A stretch of DNA of 64,000 bases from Bacteroidetes bacterium UBA4414 (GTDB taxonomy: Bacteria; Bacteroidota; Bacteroidia; Chitinophagales; Chitinophagaceae). The number at the start of each line of letters is the position of its first letter. Position 1 is the stretch's first letter. The position numbers and the translations under genes are program-made. Location: contig DGQM01000023.1 of NCBI GenBank assembly GCA_002389765.1, positions 320,369 through 384,368 on the forward strand, read 5' to 3'. Shown one piece after another: positions 35,225-43,170 of this stretch. The notes beneath the pieces were generated by a model, which was not told the origin of the DNA, made no database searches, and saw only the letters and a list, made by a program, of their open reading frames with translations.

Positions 35225-37528
35225 CTACTCCATAAACACCATCTTGGCTACATTGGTTTGCGAACCGTCTTTATTGGTAATAAAAACAAGGTACACACCG
35301 CTCTGCGGGCGACGGCCTGTGTAGTCTACACCATTCCATACTGCTTGTCCGCCCAGCGCTTTGGTGCGATATACTAATTGACCTGAAATATCTGTGATGC
35401 GCACATCTGCATTTTCTACCAATCCTTTGATGGCTATAGTACCGCTGTAACCGGATTTAACCGGATTCGGAAATACTTTCACATCTGTATTCGCTTGACC
35501 ACCATCAGTAGCAGTACCGCGATAGCTTACAAGGCCTTGTTCTGTACCAATATATACATCGCCCGTTGCAGGGTCTATCGTTATTTTTTGAATAAGGTTT
35601 GAAGGCAGCGGACTGTTATCTTGTGTAAATCTGTTCACTATCTTATCTCCGTCTGCAGATACCAACCATACACCATTGTTAGTACCTATCCATTTTCTGT
35701 TGGCACCATCTACAGCTATTGTTTTTACAATTTCTCCCTGAAAAAGATAGCCTGCAAAATCGTCGTACTGCACTATCCTGTTTTCTGCCTCGCAAGTACC
35801 TGCTATTACCTGGTTTGGGCAGCTCACTATACTAATACCATTTTTAGTACCTATCCATATACTGCCGCTTTTATCTTTTGCCAGGCTATATACTTCGTTA
35901 TCTGCCAGTCCACCTGCACCTTTGCCCGATAATAATACGGTATAGGTATCATCAAAAGTTGCGGTAGGTGTTTTATTGTCGTTGTACACAACTACACCAC
36001 TGGCAGCACCTGTAGTGGCATACCATTTCTGGCCATAGTCATCTACAATAATATTCATTGCAGCATTGGGCGTACCTGTGCGTGCCAGCGGTACTTGTAT
36101 TGGTGTGTATACGCCATCTTTGGTACGCACTACCAATTCGCGCTTGCCACCATATACCGTCATCCACAGGTTGTTATCATCATCTTCGGCAAAGCCACCT
36201 ATCATGCGCCATGTTCCCGATACAGAAGAAGAGTCTATAAACGAGTTTTTCTCATATGCCTCTGTTGTTCCATCTGCATTCAGTACAAACAAACCATTCT
36301 GAAAAGAACCAGCGTACAGGTTGCCTGCTTTTGTTTTTATAATTCTTGAAAAGTCTTTCTTAGTACCTTCCAGTGGCTGATAACTATAAGTACCATATTT
36401 GGTCCATTTACCATTTATAAAACTTGAAAAACCGGAAGGATTGCTAGCAGCTCTAAACTTATCATCATAGCCGCCATGCGCTACCCATAGTTCATTCTTG
36501 TATACAAATATATCGTAGCTTGTAAAGGATGACGGACCATCAGGTGTTATTAAACCATAAGGATTGCCTCTGCCTTCGCGTATCTGCAAGCCATTCAATT
36601 GTTCAGCTATCCATATTGTAGCCGTGTCTGTTTGCAGCAATTGTTTACTATAGCCTGCTATTACAAATGTGTCAAGTACTTTATAGTCTGTAAGAGCTAT
36701 TTTTTTTGCTTTGGAGTTGTACTGTTCTGCATATACTTCACTAATCCACAAACAGTTATTCCCGGCATCTATATGTGCGGTATTTGTGTCTGATTTGTAC
36801 ACAAATTTCAACGCATTATTCTTTAGTTCAAACAAACTATCTGCACCTGTTACAAACAGTTGATTACCTGCTGCTGCAACACTTATAAACTCACGTGTAC
36901 TATCATGCTTTGTCCATGCGCTGAATGCTTGCAGATTGATAGCATTTATGTTACCGCTATACAAACCCTTTTGTGTAGCTGCATATATCCTGTTATCAGC
37001 AAAAGCTATATCGCTCACCGCTATATTCTGTCCGCCAACCAAAAACTCATAGTTCTCTTTTATCTCTCTGCGCTCCAGGTCTATTACAATGATGCCTACG
37101 TCTGTACTCAGGTATGCAAGGCCTTCTATGGTGCGTATACTATTGATGTTTTTGCTACCCGTTACGCTTTTCAGTTTCAGGTCTGGGATGTTGAAAAAGC
37201 TGCCATCCTGATACAAATCGATATTGCCATTGGTGTAGCCAAGTATGGTAGTAGATGTAGCTTTGTCATAGCCTATACAAGACATACCCACATCAGACAT
37301 ACCATCTGTTTTGCTGAAGCCCTCCGTTGCTTTTGTAGCAATATCGTAAATGAAATACGTTTTGTCTGTAGCCACATGTAGCTTACTACCACCATCCCAT
37401 GCCAGGCTTACCGCTGTATTGTATGGCAGATGGGTGCGCCAATATCCTACGGGCCTGTCTTGTGCTTGTGTACCGGTAGCAAGGGTGCTTAGTATGATGG
37501 ATGCAATGTATAGTATTCGCTTCTTCAT
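35225..37528 (-). CDS. porZ: Type IX secretion component PorZ (two-propeller protein)
   Basis: A 767-residue secreted protein, close in length to Porphyromonas gingivalis PorZ. After the signal peptide comes RPVGYWRTHLPYNTAVSLAWDGGSKLHVATDKTYFIYD, the start of the N-terminal beta-propeller; a second propeller covers about residues 320-670 with IWIGTKNGISIV and VYIGTEQGLVSY blades. Residues about 685-767 are a type A T9SS C-terminal sorting domain (VKVFPNPVKSG, DISGQLVYRT, PQSGVYLVFI). PorZ is part of the surface attachment complex that delivers anionic lipopolysaccharide to T9SS cargo. A -7 box TACATTTG lies at 37548-37555. A generic two-component-type propeller protein is the alternative. 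Confidence 0.82.
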   Translation of the reverse strand: MKKRILYIASIILSTLATGTQAQDRPVGYWRTHLPYNTAVSLAWDGGSKLHVATDKTYFIYDIATKATEGFSKTDGMSDVGMSCIGYDKATSTTILGYTNGNIDLYQDGSFFNIPDLKLKSVTGSKNINSIRTIEGLAYLSTDVGIIVIDLERREIKENYEFLVGGQNIAVSDIAFADNRIYAATQKGLYSGNINAINLQAFSAWTKHDSTREFISVAAAGNQLFVTGADSLFELKNNALKFVYKSDTNTAHIDAGNNCLWISEVYAEQYNSKAKKIALTDYKVLDTFVIAGYSKQLLQTDTATIWIAEQLNGLQIREGRGNPYGLITPDGPSSFTSYDIFVYKNELWVAHGGYDDKFRAASNPSGFSSFINGKWTKYGTYSYQPLEGTKKDFSRIIKTKAGNLYAGSFQNGLFVLNADGTTEAYEKNSFIDSSSVSGTWRMIGGFAEDDDNNLWMTVYGGKRELVVRTKDGVYTPIQVPLARTGTPNAAMNIIVDDYGQKWYATTGAASGVVVYNDNKTPTATFDDTYTVLLSGKGAGGLADNEVYSLAKDKSGSIWIGTKNGISIVSCPNQVIAGTCEAENRIVQYDDFAGYLFQGEIVKTIAVDGANRKWIGTNNGVWLVSADGDKIVNRFTQDNSPLPSNLIQKITIDPATGDVYIGTEQGLVSYRGTATDGGQANTDVKVFPNPVKSGYSGTIAIKGLVENADVRITDISGQLVYRTKALGGQAVWNGVDYTGRRPQSGVYLVFITNKDGSQTNVAKMVFME

Positions 37529-37604
37529 AGATATATCTCTACGCTTTCAAATGTACTGAAATTTTAACGCTGGCAGTGGTTATATTATTGCCTGCAATGC
37601 AGCA

Positions 37605-38174
37605 TTATTGCGCCTCGGCAGCTTTATTTCTGCGTCCTATATTGTTTATCATACGCATCATCATGAGGAATATAAATGCGTATACAACCACGTTGAAGAT
37701 GGCATGATGGTCTATATTGGCATGCCTCCACGCAGGGTGGGTGCGTATCAGCGCCAATGCGCCTACACGTATCATATTGAGGATGGTGATAACCGTAAGG
37801 CCAAAGATGCCATAAGCTATTTTACTCTTTATAGTATTGGGGAAGGCTACAACAAATGCTACCCAGAAGCATAGTATGTTGATGCCGATGCAGGAGTATA
37901 CCATGCGCACACCGCCATAGCCTATTACCTTCAGTTTGTAGCCTGATAGGGCTGTTTCATAACCAAACATATTGACTATCAGCTGCCCGCCGTGCAGTAC
38001 CAGATTGCGCAGAGCACTCACGTAGTCCAGGTGTTCATCCATCCACGGGCTGTAGTAGCCACCGGGTATCAGCATGCCCGTCAGCACATGGTTGGCGGCA
38101 TAGAGCACACCAAACAGCAGCAGGAATTTTACTGCAAACCAAAGTGGTACGTTATTTCTCAGTTTATCGAGCAA
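37605..38174 (-). CDS. Exosortase/archaeosortase family protein (XrtF-like)
   Basis: A 189-residue membrane protein with five to six helices. The transpeptidase-type triad of the family is recognisable: Cys95 in YSCIGIN, Arg136 in ILNMIRVGAL and His156/157 in DHHAIFNVVVY. These enzymes cleave and re-attach proteins bearing a C-terminal motif, helix and basic cluster, at the inner membrane. The start is a TTG, with no earlier ATG. The usual small partner gene of XrtF systems is not next to it. It lies between tsf (a terminator intervenes) and porZ. Confidence 0.8.
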   Translation of the reverse strand: MLDKLRNNVPLWFAVKFLLLFGVLYAANHVLTGMLIPGGYYSPWMDEHLDYVSALRNLVLHGGQLIVNMFGYETALSGYKLKVIGYGGVRMVYSCIGINILCFWVAFVVAFPNTIKSKIAYGIFGLTVITILNMIRVGALALIRTHPAWRHANIDHHAIFNVVVYAFIFLMMMRMINNIGRRNKAAEAQ

Positions 38175-38215
38175 TGGGCAATCTTGTTAGAAGAAGAATA
38201 CGAAGATAAAAAAAT

Positions 38216-38239
38216 AAGGGTAGCCAAACGGCCACCCTT
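38216..38239 (-). terminator. Terminator of the rplM-rpsI-rpsB-tsf operon
   Basis: On the minus strand AAGGGT and ACCCTT plus GGC and GCC pair with one mismatch around GTTT, followed by ATTTTTTTATC. It lies 31 bases past the tsf stop. Confidence 0.75.
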
Positions 38240-38269
38240 ACTTATATAGTATAGTGCAAATATTATTGA

Positions 38270-39112
38270 TTAAGAACCAACAGCAATACGCTTAAAGCTA
38301 ACAACTGTCAGGTCTGCTTCTACACTCTTCAGATAGTCAGCAACTGATTTACCACCATCTTTTACGAATGCTTGTGGCAACAGTGTGTTTTCTTTGAAGA
38401 ATTTGTTCAGTTTGCCCATAGCAATTTTTTCTGCCATGTCACCTGTTTTACCTTCAGCAGCAACTTGTTCCAGTGCGATAGATTTTTCACGTTCTACCAT
38501 TTCAGCAGGAATGCTATCAGCATCAACAGCCAGTGGGTTCATAGCAGCAATCTGCATTGCTACGTCTTTACCTGCAGCTATTACGCCTTCGTTAGCAGCT
38601 TTGTTCATACCTACCAGTACACCAATGCGGTAACCTGCGTGGATGTAAGGAACTACTGTAGCAGCTGTCATAGTTTCGTAACGAACTACATCGATTTTTT
38701 CACCGATTTTAGCTACCATTTCCAGCAGTTTATCACCTACTGTAGCACCTTCCATTGCAGCAGCTTTCAGTGTATCGATGCTATCTGCTTTTGTGTTCAG
38801 TGCTATATCAGTCAGGTCGTTTGCAAATGCGATGAACTCAGCATTTTTAGAAACGAAGTCTGTTTCAGAGCTCAGGTTTACGATAACACCATACGTGTTG
38901 TCTGAAGATGCTTTAGCAATAACAACGCCTTCTTTAGCGTCGCGGTCGCTACGGTTTGCAGCTACTTTCTGGCCTTTTTTGCGCAGGTAGTCTATCGCTT
39001 TTTCAAAATCACCTTCACTTTCCATCAGCGCTTTACGGCAATCCATCATACCAGCGCCTGTTTGTTGACGCAGTTTGTTCACATCTGCTGCAGATATTGT
39101 TACAGTACTCAT
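38270..39112 (-). CDS. tsf: Translation elongation factor Ts
   Basis: A 280-residue guanine-nucleotide exchange factor for EF-Tu. The N-terminal UBA-like part contains LRQQTGAGMMDCRKALMESEGDFEKAIDYLRKKG and the conserved VIVNLSSETDFVSKNAEF follows near residue 77. The central and C-terminal subdomains are of normal length for bacteria. It follows rpsB, with an intercistronic hairpin between them, in the usual S2-Ts order. Confidence 0.97.
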   Translation of the reverse strand: MSTVTISAADVNKLRQQTGAGMMDCRKALMESEGDFEKAIDYLRKKGQKVAANRSDRDAKEGVVIAKASSDNTYGVIVNLSSETDFVSKNAEFIAFANDLTDIALNTKADSIDTLKAAAMEGATVGDKLLEMVAKIGEKIDVVRYETMTAATVVPYIHAGYRIGVLVGMNKAANEGVIAAGKDVAMQIAAMNPLAVDADSIPAEMVEREKSIALEQVAAEGKTGDMAEKIAMGKLNKFFKENTLLPQAFVKDGGKSVADYLKSVEADLTVVSFKRIAVGS

Positions 39113-39174
39113 TGTTTGAATATCTTTTTAGTTATTTAAAAAAATCGTGTTCTGCGAATTTCATGTTTTGCATT

Positions 39175-39197
39175 AAAGCCCCAACGGATGGGGCTTT
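39175..39197 (-). terminator. Hairpin between rpsB and tsf (weak terminator or attenuator)
   Basis: AAAGCCCC and GGGGCTTT form an 8-bp stem around a 7-base loop in the 118-base rpsB-tsf gap. The T-tract after it is short (TTTAATG), so it may only lower or process read-through into tsf. Confidence 0.5.
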
Positions 39198-39230
39198 AAT
39201 AATTTGTTATATCTGATATGGATATAAGAA

Positions 39231-40160
39231 TTATGCTTTTCTAGGAGCACCCGGGCGAGAAGCACCTGGACGGTTGCCGCTACCTTGACGGTTGCCACCG
39301 CCTTGACCACGACCGGCACCGCCACCTTGACGGCCACCGCCTTGACCACGACCAGCACCAGCACCACGACCGCGACGCTCACCTTTTTCACCACCTTCTT
39401 CATCTATATCCAAACCGCGCATACGCTCAGTTGATACTTCTTCTTCGTTATCTTCTTCTTTGTTCTGAGAACGCTCCTGCAGGCCTTCCATGATAGCAGC
39501 CGTCAGGTAGTTAACGATGATAGCGATAGACTTAGTAGCATCGTCGTTTGCAGGGATAGCGAAATCTACTTTCGTAGGGTCGCTGTTAGTATCAACCATT
39601 GCAAATGTGTTGATGCCCAAACGCTTAGCTTCTGCCAGTGCAATGTGCTCGTGGCTGATGTCTACCATGAACAAAGCAGCAGGAGTACGGCCCATTTGGC
39701 TGATACCACCCAGTACTTTTTCCATTTTGTCTTTGCTACGTGTCAATGTCAGGCGTTCTTTTTTAGTAACGCTATCCATTGTACCATCCTGCAGCATTTT
39801 TTCGATGCTCTGCATCTTCTTAACGCTCTTACGGATAGTTTGGAAGTTGGTAAGCATACCACCCAACCAACGTTCTGTAACGAAAGGCATATTTACTTTA
39901 GCTGCTGCTTCAGCAACTATTTCTTTTGCTTGTTTTTTAGTAGCAACAAACATGATTTTCTTACCGCTCTTAGCGATAGATTTCAGTGCAGCTGCAGACT
40001 CTTCAAGACCTTCGATTGTTTTGTTCAGGTCTATGATATGAATACCATTTTTTTCGGCAAAGATGTAAGGAAGCATCTTTGGGTTCCACTTTTTCTTCAG
40101 GTGGCCGAAGTGTACACCAGCTTCCAGAAGTTGCTGGTGAAGGCTTTTATTTTCTTCCAT
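39231..40160 (-). CDS. rpsB: Ribosomal protein S2 with acidic then Arg/Gly-rich C-terminal extension
   Basis: A 309-residue protein. Residues 1-225 are an ordinary S2 (LLEAGVHFGHLKKKWNPKM, ERWLGGMLTNFQTIRKS, IPANDDATKSI). Then come an acidic stretch (about 229-256, KEEDNEEEVSTE) and about 53 residues of arginine, glycine, glutamine and proline (RRGRGAGAGRGQGGGRQGGG and similar), with many RGG-like units. Escherichia coli S2 has 241 residues, so about 60 are extra. The tail is encoded by repetitive DNA at 39231-39400. A known role of RGG tails is RNA binding; a special function on this ribosome is inference. Confidence 0.96.
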   Translation of the reverse strand: MEENKSLHQQLLEAGVHFGHLKKKWNPKMLPYIFAEKNGIHIIDLNKTIEGLEESAAALKSIAKSGKKIMFVATKKQAKEIVAEAAAKVNMPFVTERWLGGMLTNFQTIRKSVKKMQSIEKMLQDGTMDSVTKKERLTLTRSKDKMEKVLGGISQMGRTPAALFMVDISHEHIALAEAKRLGINTFAMVDTNSDPTKVDFAIPANDDATKSIAIIVNYLTAAIMEGLQERSQNKEEDNEEEVSTERMRGLDIDEEGGEKGERRGRGAGAGRGQGGGRQGGGAGRGQGGGNRQGSGNRPGASRPGAPRKA

Positions 40161-40202
40161 TTTTGTAATTTCTTGACGGTTAAATAAAAATTGTACCAGC
40201 GA

Positions 40203-40592
40203 TTAACGTTTAGAGAACTGGAAGCTACGACGAGCTTTACGTTTACCAAATTTCTTACGTTCTACAGAGCGTGGGTCACGCGTCATCAGACCTTGTGCTT
40301 TCAGTGCCGGACGATACTCTGCGTTAACCTCGCACAATGCGCGAGAGATAGCCATTTTAACAGCTTCTGCCTGGCCTTTAGGACCACCGCCTGCTACCGT
40401 TACTACGATGTCGAAACCTGTCATTGTTTCAGTAGTTTTCAAAGGCAGCTCTACCTGATTTTGCAGGTATATTATCGGAAAATAAACCTTGTAATCTTTG
40501 TCGTTTACCGTGATGTTGCCGGTACCTTTGCTCATGTATACGCGAGCAACTGCTTCTTTACGGCGACCAACGGCGTTTTTTTGCTTTTCCAT
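40203..40592 (-). CDS. rpsI: Ribosomal protein S9
   Basis: A 129-residue 30S protein. The start KQKNAVGRRKEAVARVYMSKGTG and the C-terminal RKKFGKRKARRSFQFSKR, whose terminal Arg reaches the P-site tRNA, are standard. It lies 32 bases after rplM. Confidence 0.97.
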   Translation of the reverse strand: MEKQKNAVGRRKEAVARVYMSKGTGNITVNDKDYKVYFPIIYLQNQVELPLKTTETMTGFDIVVTVAGGGPKGQAEAVKMAISRALCEVNAEYRPALKAQGLMTRDPRSVERKKFGKRKARRSFQFSKR

Positions 40593-40624
40593 TATATAAC
40601 GAATGGTTTTCTTTTTTTAATGAA

Positions 40625-41068
40625 TTAGAATGTCAATTCCTTTGGTTGCTGTGCAGCATGCGGGTGTGTAGCACCTTCGTACACAAACAGTTTTTTGTAC
40701 ATAGCACGGCCCATACGGTTTTTAGGCAGCATACCCTTAACAGCGCGCTCGATCATTACGTTCGGGCGACGAGCTTGCAGGTCTCTTGCCATTTCAGTTT
40801 TCTGACCACCTGGGTGACCACTGAATGTTTGGTATCCTTTCTGATCCAGTTTGTTACCAGTCAGTATAGCTTTACCGCTGTTTACAACGATTACATAATC
40901 ACCGCTATCGAAGTGAGGCGTATAATATGCTTTGTGCTTACCGCGCAGAACACTTGCTACGCGAGTAGTCATACGGCCCAGTGTTTTGTTTGTAGCATCT
41001 ACTACATACCAATCACGTTTTACGATTTTTTCGTTAGCCGATTGAGTTTTAAAACTAAGATGTCTCAT
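40625..41068 (-). CDS. rplM: Ribosomal protein L13
   Basis: A 147-residue 50S protein and the first gene of the operon. The core segments RDWYVVDATNKTLGRMTTRVASVLRGKHK and GMLPKNRMGRAMYKKLFVYEGATHPHAAQQP are diagnostic. The start is the ATG ending at 41068 (MRHLSFKT); a longer reading to 41128 passes through the promoter and is not credible. Confidence 0.96.
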   Translation of the reverse strand: MRHLSFKTQSANEKIVKRDWYVVDATNKTLGRMTTRVASVLRGKHKAYYTPHFDSGDYVIVVNSGKAILTGNKLDQKGYQTFSGHPGGQKTEMARDLQARRPNVMIERAVKGMLPKNRMGRAMYKKLFVYEGATHPHAAQQPKELTF

Positions 41069-41113
41069 TGTCTTCTTTAAATTGTAGCCACTGAGGGCTT
41101 TATTTTGGGATGG

Positions 41114-41144
41114 CAAAGGTAAAACCACTATTCTTCCCCACCAA
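41114..41144 (-). promoter_or_regulatory. Promoter of the rplM operon
   Basis: On the minus strand TTG (41142-41144), 20 bases, then TACCTTTG (41114-41121), a full -7 match. The leader to the rplM ATG is about 40 bases. Confidence 0.65.
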
Positions 41145-41182
41145 GAAATTCATGAAGTTTTTTTATCGTGCCGTTGTAAGTG

Positions 41183-41196
41183 ATTGATTATCAATA
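41183..41196. repeat. 14-bp quasi-palindrome, left copy flanking the accessory block
   Basis: ATTGATTATCAATA has 6-bp inverted arms around a T. An identical 14-mer lies at 43624-43637, so the two copies bracket the toxin-antitoxin, nuclease and small unknown genes. The shorter core TGATTATCAA also occurs at 22040, so chance is not excluded. Confidence 0.4.
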
Positions 41197-41260
41197 ATAA
41201 TTTTGGATAAAAGTTATTGACATACTGTATAAAATGCCTTTTTGCCCACCTGCGGGATGG

Positions 41261-41596
41261 CTATTGCAGTAGATGAGATACCCTTTCTTGCAGCTCTGAA
41301 AGGTAATTTTCTATTATATGCCACAGTATTTCATAGTCTATACCAAAATACTCGTGTATTACCCTATTGCGCAGACCTATTATTTGACGCCACTCAATTT
41401 CAGGATGTTGTATTTTATAATCCTCAGGGATGCGGTTGGCGGCTTCGCCAATTATTTCAAAGTTTCTGACAACGGCATCTATTGTTTTATCGTCTGCAAT
41501 AAAATCGTTGTAAGACATACCGCCTGTATAAACCGTAATCTTGTTTACAGCTTCGGCAATATCTTCGAGCAACAGCTTTATATCCCTTTTAGACAT
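41261..41596 (-). CDS. hepT: HepT-like HEPN toxin (DUF86)
   Basis: A 111-residue helical HEPN protein. The RNase motif R-x4-H-x-Y is present as Arg76, His81 and Tyr83 (RNRVIHEY), and the family segment RNFEIIGEAANRIP precedes it. In characterised pairs HepT is an RNase toxin that MntA inactivates by adding AMP to the motif Tyr. Its start overlaps the end of the mntA-like gene by 8 bases, antitoxin first. Confidence 0.88.
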   Translation of the reverse strand: MSKRDIKLLLEDIAEAVNKITVYTGGMSYNDFIADDKTIDAVVRNFEIIGEAANRIPEDYKIQHPEIEWRQIIGLRNRVIHEYFGIDYEILWHIIENYLSELQERVSHLLQ

Positions 41597-41879
41597 AAAT
41601 CAGCTCGCTTTCTATAGATTGAAAGTATTTGGGTTTAATACCATTGCGAGATACCAAATCTACACGCATTTGCAATAGCTGCTCCAGCTCATCGGCAAGG
41701 TCTACAAATGCCAGCCCGATAGGTTTTGAAAAATCTACCAGTACATCCACATCACTATCGGCAGTGGCCTCGTTGCGACTGTAAGAACCAAACAAAGCCA
41801 GTGCCTTAACGCCATACTTCTGCTCAAGCATAGACTTGGCAGATTGCAGCAGGCTGATTATGGATTGGCGATTTGTCAT
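41589..41879 (-). CDS. mntA: MntA-like minimal nucleotidyltransferase antitoxin
   Basis: A 96-residue protein with the nucleotidyltransferase signature GS-x10-D-x-D: Gly31, Ser32, Asp43 and Asp45 in GSYSRNEATADSDVDVLVDF. It is expected to AMPylate the HepT toxin. The gene lies directly upstream of hepT with an 8-base overlap, a standard type VII toxin-antitoxin layout. Confidence 0.88.
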   Translation of the reverse strand: MTNRQSIISLLQSAKSMLEQKYGVKALALFGSYSRNEATADSDVDVLVDFSKPIGLAFVDLADELEQLLQMRVDLVSRNGIKPKYFQSIESELIYV

Positions 41880-41937
41880 AATACAAAATTAGTGAATAAT
41901 TGGTATTTAGCTTTGGGGGGCAAGATAATTAGCGCAA

Positions 41938-42642
41938 TTACTGAATCTTGTCTCGTTTTTGCAGATTATGCCTTGCACATAATAATTGAATATTCTCTGC
42001 CTTTAAAGAAGTACCGCCTTTAGAAAATGGGAGAATATGGTCGAAGTGTAAATTGTCTGTGCTTCCACATGTTACGCACTTACCCTTATCGCGCTGCCAA
42101 ACTTCTAGCTTGACGGATGTAGGTATCATTCTATTATGTTCTATATCCGTAACGGTCTTAGTTGCTACTTTCTCTGTTAATGTAATATCCGTTACTCTTA
42201 GCTTGAATTTGAATACTTTTCTTTTACCGGCTTTCTCTTGCCAAGCATCTATTAACTCAAAGACTCCATTATAAACCCAGATACCATCTTTGATTTTTTC
42301 ATAGACTTTTATCAATTCAGGCACTGCACCATCTTTATAATCTGAAGCAGCTTTAAAAAACTTACCGTTTTCTGTTAGCTTTCCATTTGGCGTGAATTGT
42401 GGTTGATCTACAGTTTTAGGGCTTTCATTTATATTTCTCGGAACATCATGACCTTCATATATTAATATCTGGCCATCTTCTTCAGTGCGGTCTGCGTAAG
42501 GGGCTCCCTTTCTGAGCGACATTAATATAACAGTGTCTTTCCCTTTAACCCTAAAGTTCATACCCCTTTGAAGGCTGTAGCCTTCAGCCATACACATCTC
42601 CATATATGAGATGATATCCCCTGCTTTTATGTCTTTACTCAC
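41938..42642 (-). CDS. HNH endonuclease with N-terminal SRA/YDG-like domain (type IV restriction-like)
   Basis: A 234-residue protein. The N-terminal 140 residues resemble SRA/YDG readers of modified bases: GYSLQRGMNF, SLRKGAPYADR, DGQILIYEGHDVPR and IWVYNGVFELIDAW. The C-terminal 50 residues are an HNH nuclease: Cys189 and Cys192, FDHILPFSKGG (Asp201, His202), Asn217, and Cys222 with His225 (LLCARHN). SRA-HNH proteins are modification-dependent restriction enzymes. The start is a GTG that overlaps, as GTGA, the stop of the broken XRE gene upstream. No methyltransferase is present, as fits type IV. Confidence 0.82.
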   Translation of the reverse strand: MSKDIKAGDIISYMEMCMAEGYSLQRGMNFRVKGKDTVILMSLRKGAPYADRTEEDGQILIYEGHDVPRNINESPKTVDQPQFTPNGKLTENGKFFKAASDYKDGAVPELIKVYEKIKDGIWVYNGVFELIDAWQEKAGKRKVFKFKLRVTDITLTEKVATKTVTDIEHNRMIPTSVKLEVWQRDKGKCVTCGSTDNLHFDHILPFSKGGTSLKAENIQLLCARHNLQKRDKIQ

Positions 42643-42860
42643 TTTTTAAATTCTTTCGCGGTGAAAAAGTCTTGGAAGGAAACCTCAAGGGCTTTGATAA
42701 GTTTTTCGAGCACTTATACAGATACATTTCGTCGTCCGTTTTCTACATCTGTTACATAGGTTCTATCTACACCTGCCTTATTGCCAAGCGCCTCTTGCGA
42801 TAGACCTAGTTCGTGTCTTAGTTCTTTTATCCGTTGCCCTACTTTATCCTTAATATCCAT
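42639..42860 (-). pseudogene. XRE-family regulator interrupted by an in-frame TAA
   Basis: From the ATG ending at 42860, 48 codons encode a clean helix-turn-helix (IKELRHELGLSQEALGNKAG, then TYVTDVENGRRNVSV). Codon 49 is TAA (42714-42716). The frame then continues for 24 codons in perfect register with the end of an XRE domain (VLEKLIKALEVSFQDFF) and stops with a TGA overlapping the HNH gene's GTG. One base change would restore a 73-residue protein. The layout resembles restriction controller genes. It may be a real mutation, a sequencing error, or a truncated but still DNA-binding protein. Confidence 0.82.
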
Positions 42861-42866
42861 AGGGCA

Positions 42867-42896
42867 CAAAGTATTTTGGTGTGGCTTTTAAGTCAA
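42867..42896 (-). promoter_or_regulatory. Promoter of the XRE-HNH unit
   Basis: On the minus strand TTG (42894-42896), 20 bases, then TACTTTG (42867-42873), one base short of the TAnnTTTG consensus. The XRE ATG lies only 6 bases beyond, so the transcript would be nearly leaderless, as is known for restriction controller genes. Confidence 0.5.
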
Positions 42897-42918
42897 CGGA
42901 CTATAAGTGTCATTTTGT

Positions 42919-42926
42919 TATCTTTG
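42919..42926 (+). promoter_or_regulatory. -7 element for the divergent small gene pair
   Basis: TATCTTTG, a full match, lies 20 bases before the ATG at 42946. No clear -33 box was found. The gap to the XRE ATG is 85 bases, so an XRE protein could control both directions. Confidence 0.45.
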
Positions 42927-42945
42927 CAGAAACTTACCAACAACC

Positions 42946-43170
42946 ATGAATGATACTTTTTCAGGCTTTACGTATGCAGCCAAAGAACTATCTGCATTTA
43001 TATATGGTGCAGGCATTTTTGTTATATCGCTCAAAAACGGAGAAGTAATAAACCACGAGCCGGCAGATGTAGCGGCTTTTCAGGAGTGGCTCAATCATCA
43101 CAACATCAGGGATGTGAAGAAAGAACTACCGCAACACGTGTATGATGTATTGATAAAGAAGGATAAATAA
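42946..43170 (+). CDS. Small protein of unknown function, first of a pair
   Basis: A 74-residue protein starting MNDTFSGFTYAAKEL. It has a hydrophobic stretch (LSAFIYGAGIFVISL) followed by NGEVINHEPADVAAFQEWLNHHNI and a charged end. I do not recognise a family. The start is the ATG at 42946, downstream of a -7 box; the earlier GTG at 42907 would overlap that box. The next gene starts at the base after its stop. Confidence 0.6.
   Translation: MNDTFSGFTYAAKELSAFIYGAGIFVISLKNGEVINHEPADVAAFQEWLNHHNIRDVKKELPQHVYDVLIKKDK

Noticed and set aside
39173..39403. A 76-residue reading frame overlapping the rpsB tail in another frame on the same strand, rich in Val and Ala
   Set aside because: It is the frame-shifted reading of the repetitive Arg/Gly-coding DNA and runs through the intercistronic hairpin.
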